Below are positions 58,566-64,000 of a stretch of DNA of 64,000 nt, piece by piece. The DNA comes from an uncultured Eubacterium sp. Lineage in GTDB: Bacteria; Bacillota; Clostridia; Lachnospirales; Lachnospiraceae. The translations under genes and the position numbers were made by a program. Within the stretch, counting starts at the first letter, position 1, and each line of letters opens with the position of its first letter. The DNA is taken from positions 1 to 64,000 of the forward strand of contig CAJTZX010000004.1 in the NCBI GenBank assembly GCA_910584345.1, read 5' to 3'. The notes under the pieces were generated by a model, which saw only the letters and a program-made list of their open reading frames with translations, was not told the DNA's origin and made no database searches.

Positions 58566-59852
58566 ATGTTTGCCGACAGTGCAAAAATCATGATAAAATC
58601 AGGAAAGGGCGGAAACGGTCATGTCAGCTTCCGCCGCGAAAAATATGTGCCGAATGGAGGGCCAGATGGCGGGGACGGAGGAAAAGGTGGAGATATTGTA
58701 TTTCTTGTGGACGACGGAATGAATACACTGGCAGATTACCGCCATAAGCGCAGCTTTGCGGCACAGGCAGGAGAAGACGGCAAAAAACGTAACTGTCATG
58801 GAAAAAAGGGCAGCGACCTTATTTTAAAAGTGCCTGCTGGTACCATTATAAGGGATGCTGAAACAAATAAAATTATTGCGGATATGTCTGGAGACAACCG
58901 ACGCCAGATCGTACTTCCTGGCGGAAATGGCGGCCTTGGCAACCAGCATTTTGCAACTTCCACGATGCAGGCGCCAAAATATGCTCAACCTGGACAAGAA
59001 GCTATGGAGCTGGAAGTAAAGCTGGAGTTAAAAGTAATTGCAGATGTAGGTCTAGTCGGATTTCCAAATGTCGGCAAGTCTACTTTATTATCCCGTGTAA
59101 CAAATGCACAGCCCAAAATAGCGAACTATCATTTTACAACATTGCAGCCAAATCTTGGAGTTGTAGATCTGGAAAACGGAGACGGCTTTGTTATCGCAGA
59201 TATTCCGGGACTGATTGAAGGAGCAAGTGAAGGCATCGGACTTGGACATGAATTTTTAAAGCACATCGAGCGAACGAGAGTTATCATTCACATCGTGGAT
59301 GCTGCATCTGTAGAAGGCAGAGATCCAATCGCAGATATTCATGCCATTAATAAAGAATTAGAATCTTATCATCCAAAGCTTCTTGAAAAACCACAAGTGA
59401 TTGCCGCTAATAAAATAGATGTACTCTATGAACAGGAAGGTGAAATAATCCGCCAGTTAAAAGCAGAATTTGAACCGCTTGGCATTTCCGTCTATCCGAT
59501 TTCTGCTGTCAGCGGACAGGGCTTAAAAGAACTGCTTTATGCAGTTAAGAAAATGCTGGATGAGACTATCGAAGAGCCTGTTGTCTATGCCTCAGAGTAT
59601 GATCCTGCTGAAAGACAGGCAAAAATAGAAGCTTACACGATCGAAATTGATCCTGAAGACGGTGCGTTTGTTGTAGAAGGGCCCAAAATTGAAAAAATGC
59701 TTGGTTATACCAATCTGGAAGCAGAACGTGGATTTTTATTTTTTCAAAAATTTTTAAAAGAGCAAGGTATTTTAAAAGAATTAGAAAAAAAAGGCATTCA
59801 GGATGGTGATACAGTACGGATGTATTCGCTGGAATTTGAATATTACAAATAA
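58566..59852 (+). CDS. obg: GTPase Obg (CgtA)
   Basis: A 428-residue Obg GTPase with the glycine-rich N-terminal Obg fold (GGNGHVSFRREKYVPNGGPDGGDGGKGGDI), G1 GFPNVGKSTLLS, G3 DIPGLIEG, G4 NKID and a C-terminal OCT domain (about 345-428). It acts in late 50S assembly and ppGpp-linked growth control. The start 58566 follows AGGAGATCACC; the longer frame upstream is not needed. Confidence 0.97.
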   Translation: MFADSAKIMIKSGKGGNGHVSFRREKYVPNGGPDGGDGGKGGDIVFLVDDGMNTLADYRHKRSFAAQAGEDGKKRNCHGKKGSDLILKVPAGTIIRDAETNKIIADMSGDNRRQIVLPGGNGGLGNQHFATSTMQAPKYAQPGQEAMELEVKLELKVIADVGLVGFPNVGKSTLLSRVTNAQPKIANYHFTTLQPNLGVVDLENGDGFVIADIPGLIEGASEGIGLGHEFLKHIERTRVIIHIVDAASVEGRDPIADIHAINKELESYHPKLLEKPQVIAANKIDVLYEQEGEIIRQLKAEFEPLGISVYPISAVSGQGLKELLYAVKKMLDETIEEPVVYASEYDPAERQAKIEAYTIEIDPEDGAFVVEGPKIEKMLGYTNLEAERGFLFFQKFLKEQGILKELEKKGIQDGDTVRMYSLEFEYYK

Positions 59853-59928
59853 ATCATATGTATAGTATAAAGCGACTGACATGTTATATAAACAGATCAT
59901 GTTATAACGAAATAGAAAGGGACTAAAT

Positions 59929-60234
59929 ATGGACTTAACAAGTAAGCAGAGAGCTTATTTAAAAAGCCTTTCCGGAAAAATTGAGCCGATATTTCAAATA
60001 GGAAAATCCAGTCTGACCCCATCCATCACGGATGCCATTAACGATGCATTGGAAAAGCGTGAGCTGGTAAAAATATCGGTATTAAAAAACTGTTTTGACG
60101 ATCCAAAGGAGCTTGCCGCTATTGTAGCAGAGCGTACGCATTCTAATGTCGTTCAGGTAATTGGAAAAAAATTTATTTTATATCGGCCTTCTAAAAAAGC
60201 TCCCAAAATCAAACTGCCTGCAGCAAAGTGCTGA
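59929..60234 (+). CDS. yhbY: YhbY-family CRM-domain RNA-binding protein
   Basis: A 101-residue YhbY protein: LTSKQRAYLKSLSGKIEPIFQIGKSSLTPSITDAINDALEKRELVKI and VQVIGKKFILYRPSKKAP. The CRM fold binds pre-50S particles. GAAAGGGAC precedes the ATG. It comes between obg and nadD with an overlap-free 19-base gap to nadD. Confidence 0.93.
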   Translation: MDLTSKQRAYLKSLSGKIEPIFQIGKSSLTPSITDAINDALEKRELVKISVLKNCFDDPKELAAIVAERTHSNVVQVIGKKFILYRPSKKAPKIKLPAAKC

Positions 60235-60253
60235 CTGTACAGGATATGCAGCT

Positions 60254-60877
60254 ATGAATAATGAGAACCAAAAACAAAGAATCGGATTAATGGGCGGGAC
60301 ATTTAATCCGATCCATTATGGACATCTGTTAATTGCGGAAAATGCTTATGAGCAATTTCAGCTGGATGAAGTTATTTTTCTTCCAACTGGACAGTCTCCT
60401 CATAAAGACGCCAGACAAATCCTTGGTGCAAAAGAACGTATGGAAATGATTCGTCTTGCAATTGCAGATAATCCGCATTTTTCCTGTTCGGATTATGAGA
60501 TTCACAAAGAAGGCATTTCCTATACGTATCTGACAGTTCAGGCATTTTATGAACAATTATTAGACGGAGAGCTTTTTTTTATTATGGGTGCAGATTCTCT
60601 TGCATATTTTGATTCATGGATGCGTCCGGATGAGATCAGCCGGATGAGCACGATTTTAGCAGCTGTACGTGACGGGTTAAATTTGGAAAAACTGTATCCA
60701 ATCCGTGATTTTTTACAGCAAAAATACGGTACGAAAGTTGGATTTATTAATACGCCGAATTTTTCTGTATCTTCCCGTATGATTCGGCAGCGTATGATAC
60801 AACGTCATTCCATCCGATATCTTGTTCCGGAAATCGTAGAACGATATTTGAAAGAACATAATGTGTATTTATCCTAA
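60254..60877 (+). CDS. nadD: Nicotinate-nucleotide adenylyltransferase
   Basis: A 207-residue NadD that joins ATP and nicotinate mononucleotide. GLMGGTFNPIHYGHLLIAENA carries the HxGH nucleotidyltransferase motif, FLPTGQSPHKD and FIMGADSLAYFDSW the pyridine site and SVSSRMIRQRM the C-terminal ATP motif. An upstream frame extends into yhbY; ATG 60254 is chosen as the first that gives the normal N-terminus, though its ribosome site is weak (translational coupling likely). Confidence 0.95.
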   Translation: MNNENQKQRIGLMGGTFNPIHYGHLLIAENAYEQFQLDEVIFLPTGQSPHKDARQILGAKERMEMIRLAIADNPHFSCSDYEIHKEGISYTYLTVQAFYEQLLDGELFFIMGADSLAYFDSWMRPDEISRMSTILAAVRDGLNLEKLYPIRDFLQQKYGTKVGFINTPNFSVSSRMIRQRMIQRHSIRYLVPEIVERYLKEHNVYLS

Positions 60878-60897
60878 GCATCTATAGGTGAGGGCAA

Positions 60898-61479
60898 ATG
60901 AAAGAGTTAGAAAAATTTGAAAAAAAATTGCAAAAACATTTGGACAAAGAACGTTATCAGCATACACTTGGTGTCATGTATACGTCTGCAGCGCTTGCTA
61001 TGGCATATCACTATGATATGGACAAAGCAATGATTGCCGGATTACTTCACGATTGCGCTAAAAATGTTCCGAATGAAAAAAAACTGGAGCTTTGCAAAAA
61101 GCATCATATTGAAGTTACAGATATCGAACGGGAAAATCCATTTCTGCTGCATGCAAAGGTTGGTGCGTGGATTGCCAGGAAAAAATATGATGTAAAAGAT
61201 GAAGAAATCCTTCATGCAATTAAAGTTCATACGACGGGAGAACCAGCTATGAACACATTGGATATGATTTTATTTATCGCAGATTATATTGAACCCCGCC
61301 GGGATAAAGCGGCAAATTTAGCAGAAATCAGGGAAATGGCTTTTCAAAGTCTGGAAAAGACCGTTGAAAAGATTTTATATGATACGCTGCATTATTTGAA
61401 TGAAAAATCGGGCAGAATTGATCCAATGACGGAGGTCACATATGAATATTATAAAAACAGGAGGGACGAAAAACTATGA
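60898..61479 (+). CDS. yqeK: HD-domain hydrolase YqeK (symmetrical Ap4A hydrolase)
   Basis: A 193-residue HD phosphohydrolase. The metal ligands are H in QHTLGVMYTSAALA, HD in LLHDCAKNVP and a further D at ILFIADYIEPRRD. YqeK splits diadenosine tetraphosphate into two ADP. Its stop overlaps the rsfS start by 4 bases (ATGA). Confidence 0.94.
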   Translation: MKELEKFEKKLQKHLDKERYQHTLGVMYTSAALAMAYHYDMDKAMIAGLLHDCAKNVPNEKKLELCKKHHIEVTDIERENPFLLHAKVGAWIARKKYDVKDEEILHAIKVHTTGEPAMNTLDMILFIADYIEPRRDKAANLAEIREMAFQSLEKTVEKILYDTLHYLNEKSGRIDPMTEVTYEYYKNRRDEKL

Positions 61480-61835
61480 GTATTTCAAGTAAAGAAATGG
61501 CCAAAATTGCCTACAAAACTTTATCAGATAAAAAAGCTGAAGATATTCAGGTCATTGATATCAGCGGCATTTCCGTACTTGCAGATTATTTTGTAATCGC
61601 AAATGGTTCCAATCAGCATCAGATCGAAGCGATGCGTGATGCCGTAGACGAAGAATTGTACAAAGCAGGAGCAAAAGTTAAACAAGTAGAGGGCAATCGC
61701 AGTTCAAGCTGGCTTTTGATGGATTATGGTGAGATTATTGTACATGTATTTTCAAAGGAAGATCGTTTGTTTTATGATCTGGAACGGATTTGGGGCGATG
61801 GAAAATTTATAGATGCTGCTGAGCTTGGATGTTAA
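61476..61835 (+). CDS. rsfS: Ribosome silencing factor RsfS
   Basis: A 119-residue RsfS/Iojap protein that binds L14 and blocks subunit joining in starvation: AYKTLSDKKAEDIQVIDISGISVLADYFVIANG, QVEGNRSSSWLLMDYGEIIVHVF and FYDLERIWGDGKFID. It ends the eight-gene rplU operon and is followed by a strong hairpin at 61861. Confidence 0.96.
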   Translation: MSISSKEMAKIAYKTLSDKKAEDIQVIDISGISVLADYFVIANGSNQHQIEAMRDAVDEELYKAGAKVKQVEGNRSSSWLLMDYGEIIVHVFSKEDRLFYDLERIWGDGKFIDAAELGC

Positions 61836-61860
61836 GATTCTGACTTTGCAAATATGTTCA

Positions 61861-61910
61861 TAAGGTCTGCACAATCAATGCCCAACGGGGCAGAGGATGT
61901 GCAGACCTTA
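61861..61910. terminator. Bidirectional terminator between rsfS and lexA
   Basis: TAAGGTCTGCACA pairs perfectly with TGTGCAGACCTTA, with inner GCCC/GGGC. It separates two convergent genes; no long T-run follows on the plus strand. Confidence 0.8.
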
Positions 61911-61917
61911 TGAATTG

Positions 61918-62535
61918 TTAACCAAAAAACCGAAATACCCCAAATACCTTTCCGAGTATCATACAGTCTGACACAATAATTGGATCATAAGCATCATTTT
62001 CCGGCTGCAGGCGAATATGATCGGCTTCTTTGTAAAAGGTCTTCACCGTTGCAGAATTGTCAATCAGTGCAACTACGATTTCCCCATTTTCAGCAGTTGG
62101 CTGTTTTTGAACAAGTACATGGTCGCCGTCAAAAATACCCGCATCCACCATACTTTCTCCCTTAACCTTCAATACAAAAGCTTCCTGATTCGGCATCATT
62201 TCTGCTGGAATTGGAAAATAAGATTCTATATTTTCAACTGCCAGGATAGGCTGGCCAGCTGCAACACTTCCAATCACAGGAACATTTACAATTTCGCGTC
62301 TAGTAAGGTTGAAATTTTCATCCATAATTTCAATTGCTCTTGGTTTTGTAGGATCTCTGCGGATATAACCGTTTTTCTCTAAAGATTCCAAATGCGCATG
62401 AACAGAAGAAGTAGACTTTAAATGAACTGCCTCGCAAATCTCCCGAACTGCAGGTGGATATCCTTTATTAAGAATCTCATATTTAATATATTCTAAAATT
62501 TCTTTTTGCTTTGCAGTAATTTTTCCATATGCCAT
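61918..62535 (-). CDS. lexA: LexA repressor (SOS regulator, S24 peptidase)
   Basis: A 205-residue LexA. The N-terminal winged helix (ITAKQKEILEYIKYEI, PPAVREICEAVHLKSTSSVHAHL) binds SOS boxes. The self-cleavage site is the Ala-Gly in SVAAGQPIL; the catalytic serine is in GESMVDAG and the lysine in SATVKTF. ATG 62535 has GGGAGGTG upstream; the longer frame overlaps the regulatory region. Two LexA-like boxes lie 130-155 bases upstream, so it is probably autoregulated. Confidence 0.96.
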   Translation of the reverse strand: MAYGKITAKQKEILEYIKYEILNKGYPPAVREICEAVHLKSTSSVHAHLESLEKNGYIRRDPTKPRAIEIMDENFNLTRREIVNVPVIGSVAAGQPILAVENIESYFPIPAEMMPNQEAFVLKVKGESMVDAGIFDGDHVLVQKQPTAENGEIVVALIDNSATVKTFYKEADHIRLQPENDAYDPIIVSDCMILGKVFGVFRFFG

Positions 62536-62665
62536 AAAAACACCTCCCATAAAATAAGCAGCAACGAAAGAAATTATATTTATAGTTTGCTTACCGAAGA
62601 AACGACAAAAAAAGATATATGTTTCTGCGTTATTTTTTATTTTAGCATACTTTTTTATGAAATGC

Positions 62666-62690
62666 AAACATATATTCAGAATATTTGTTC
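62666..62690. promoter_or_regulatory. LexA-like boxes on the lexA side
   Basis: AAACATATATTC (62666-62677) and GAATATTTGTTC (62679-62690) match the Gram-positive SOS box GAAC-N4-GTTC with two and one mismatches. They are upstream of lexA on the minus strand. Confidence 0.6.
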
Positions 62691-62736
62691 TTATTTCATG
62701 CTAAAATGTTAATCTGGAATAATCTCACTGAATCTC

Positions 62737-62765
62737 TTGACAAACATATGTTCAGAGACTATAAT
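62737..62765 (+). promoter_or_regulatory. SOS-controlled promoter of the LysM gene
   Basis: TTGACA (62737-62742), a 17-base spacer and TATAAT (62760-62765). The spacer contains AAACATATGTTC (62742-62753), a near-perfect LexA box that would block polymerase. Confidence 0.85.
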
Positions 62766-62775
62766 ATTTTAAATC

Positions 62776-62787
62776 GAACATACGTTT
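62776..62787 (+). promoter_or_regulatory. Second LexA box of the LysM gene
   Basis: GAACATACGTTT lies 11 bases downstream of the -10 box, over the transcription start, with one mismatch to GAAC-N4-GTTC. Confidence 0.75.
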
Positions 62788-62802
62788 CGGAAAAGAGGTT
62801 AT

Positions 62803-63135
62803 ATGATAATGAAAAATATAAATAGAGATAATTTAAAAAGCAACTCGATTATCATAATTATGATTCTGCAAATTTTATTCTTTATCGTCTGCCTGACCGC
62901 CATTTCCAGCCAAATAAGCAGATATGCGCAAAGCTGGGGGAAAGAAAAAAAGTCGGAACGTTTTGCGAGCGTTAAGGTATGTTCCGGCGAAACATTGTGG
63001 GAGATTTCCAAACGTTATTATACAGATGAATATAAGAATATGAACTCTTATGTAAAAAAGATTATGCAATTAAATAATATGACAGATGAAGAAATTAATT
63101 CAGGGGCGTATGTTATTATTCCGTATTACGATTAG
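62803..63135 (+). CDS. LysM-domain membrane protein, YneA-like SOS cell-division inhibitor candidate
   Basis: A 110-residue protein with one transmembrane helix (about 16-37, IIIIMILQILFFIVCLTAI) and a LysM domain (about 54-108, VCSGETLWEISKRYYTDEY...GAYVIIPYYD). Size, architecture and divergent position next to lexA match Bacillus YneA, a short-lived SOS-induced inhibitor of division. The gene has two LexA boxes over its promoter. The ribosome site is GAGGTTAT; a start at 62803 or the next ATG two codons later are both possible. Confidence 0.85.
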   Translation: MIMKNINRDNLKSNSIIIIMILQILFFIVCLTAISSQISRYAQSWGKEKKSERFASVKVCSGETLWEISKRYYTDEYKNMNSYVKKIMQLNNMTDEEINSGAYVIIPYYD

Positions 63136-63288
63136 AAACCGTTACAATAAATTTTTATTTGAAAATCTTTCTTTTGAAAATGAATAGAAATATTTCACAT
63201 TTTGTGTTAAACTATTGTTTATACAATGAAGGAATTATTCAAACACACTCCAACAGATAAATTTTAATACGATAAGGTGATTACGTTT

Positions 63289-64000
63289 ATGTTAAGATTT
63301 TTGTATGTTATTATTATGAACCTGTTTCGTGCGCCATACATGATTACAAGAATGCGGTATGAAGCAGACCATCCGGAAAAATATTCAGCAGAAAAGCGAT
63401 ATGAACTGGATCAGCGTGCAATTCGCATTATGTGTAATACTGGCAAAATCCAAACCGTTTGCTACGGAAAGGAGAATCTTCCAAAAGAAGGCGGATATAT
63501 TATGTATCCAAATCACCAGGGGAAGTTTGATGCACTGGCGATTATTTTGTGTCATGAATCTCCATGTTCTATTGTAATGGATATTAAAAAATCCAAGTCC
63601 ATATTAGTACGTGAATTTGTAGATTTATTGGAAGGAAAACGACTGGACAAAGCAGATGTACGCCAGGCAATGACGATTATCCGTGAGGTAGCAAATGAAG
63701 TAAAAGAAGGAAAACGTTATATTTTATTTCCTGAGGGAGGATATGAATTTAACAATAAAAACCGAATAGCCGACTTTAAACCAGGCAGTTTTAAGAGTGC
63801 TACAATGTCAAAAGCACCCATTGTACCGGTTGCATTGATTGATTCCTTTAAGGTGTTTAACAGCCTTCATATAATGCCTGTAACTGCTCAGGTTCATTTT
63901 TTAAAGCCAATTCCGTATGAAGAATATCAGAGTATGAAGACACAGGAAATTGCAAAGCTTGTAAAATCCCGGATTGAAGAAGAAATTGCCGCATATACAT
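63289..64000 (+). CDS. plsC: 1-acyl-sn-glycerol-3-phosphate acyltransferase, partial
   Basis: The frame starts MLRFLYVIIMNLFRAPYMITRMRYEAD and is open to the window edge (237 codons). PlsC motifs are YPNHQGKFDALAI (NHxxxxD), ILFPEGGYEFNN (FPEG) and APIVPVALIDSF (motif IV). The enzyme acylates lysophosphatidate at position 2 in phospholipid synthesis. AAGGTGATT precedes the ATG. The true end lies beyond 64000, probably close, because the C-terminal helix is already present. Confidence 0.9.
   Translation, partial: MLRFLYVIIMNLFRAPYMITRMRYEADHPEKYSAEKRYELDQRAIRIMCNTGKIQTVCYGKENLPKEGGYIMYPNHQGKFDALAIILCHESPCSIVMDIKKSKSILVREFVDLLEGKRLDKADVRQAMTIIREVANEVKEGKRYILFPEGGYEFNNKNRIADFKPGSFKSATMSKAPIVPVALIDSFKVFNSLHIMPVTAQVHFLKPIPYEEYQSMKTQEIAKLVKSRIEEEIAAYT

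Noticed and set aside
1..64000. tRNA, rRNA, insertion sequences, prophage or integrase genes
   Set aside because: No cloverleaf, rRNA segment, transposase or integrase motif was recognised by reading both strands; a covariance search would be needed to exclude small RNAs.

Overview
This window looks like a chromosomal segment of a spore-forming, low-GC anaerobic Bacillota, most probably Lachnospiraceae (class Clostridia). The basis is the set of Clostridia-type genes and gene orders: a GerW spore protein, an alpha/beta-type SASP behind a sigma-G-like promoter, YlbJ, RemA, RqcH, the L21 leader, the Prp/L27 pair, lexA divergent from a LysM protein, and a split hisZ-hisG-hisD-hisIE cluster. No rRNA, tRNA, CRISPR array, transposase or phage module was seen. 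Most of the window is ordinary core genome in long co-directional (+) operons. Genes on the other strand are blaI, apbE, a small membrane protein, rpmB, the SASP gene, ylbJ and lexA.

Region by region. 1-615: a truncated blaI with its promoter/operator intact and a probable blaR1 scrap, ending at a rearrangement breakpoint. 616-10333: a sugar-acid (galactarate/glucarate-type) catabolic operon, in order garR-like reductase (5' truncated), GntP permease, DapA-family aldolase, MOFRL glycerate kinase and GarD-like dehydratase (internal deletion and frameshift). A PrpR-like AAA+ regulator lacking the sigma-54 contact loop follows, then a DUF362 protein and a HAD phosphatase. 10436-12600: metF and a small AT-rich accessory island with gene scraps. 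12601-27936: apbE, a GGDEF/EAL protein, a 5-formyl-THF cyclo-ligase, miaB, NusG_II and Gx-transporter proteins (EetA/EetB-like), ruvAB, a giant ZapA-like protein, a U32 peptidase-family protein, a SEDS protein and its class B PBP. 27937-36600: a gene-poor gap with a terminator and a coiled-coil gene scrap, then NUDIX, DUF2953, gerW, rpmB, Asp23, fakA-like, recG and SASP. 36833-50191: rqcH, yicC, remA, rpoZ (gmk missing from its usual slot), rimO, pgsA, cinA, rsmD, coaD, a coiled-coil protein, ylbJ, M23, YgiQ, RluA and recU. 50376-55059: his genes. 55160-64000: small proteins, a SEC-C protein, rplU-prp-rpmA-obg-yhbY-nadD-yqeK-rsfS, lexA/LysM SOS pair and a partial plsC.

The most unusual signal is a repeated theme rather than a single locus. 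At least four unrelated genes (ZapA-like, class B PBP, DUF2953, RluA) carry in-frame tracts of pentapeptide repeats made of 15-bp DNA units, rich in K/E/S/D/N. The ZapA-like and YgiQ genes also carry 36-bp (12-residue) repeats, and short tandem duplications of 13-15 bp and 41 bp occur in nearby intergenic DNA. This suggests lineage-specific tandem-repeat growth in disordered linkers and termini. The second notable signal is decay of the sugar-acid operon: its two ends are broken while the middle genes remain open.
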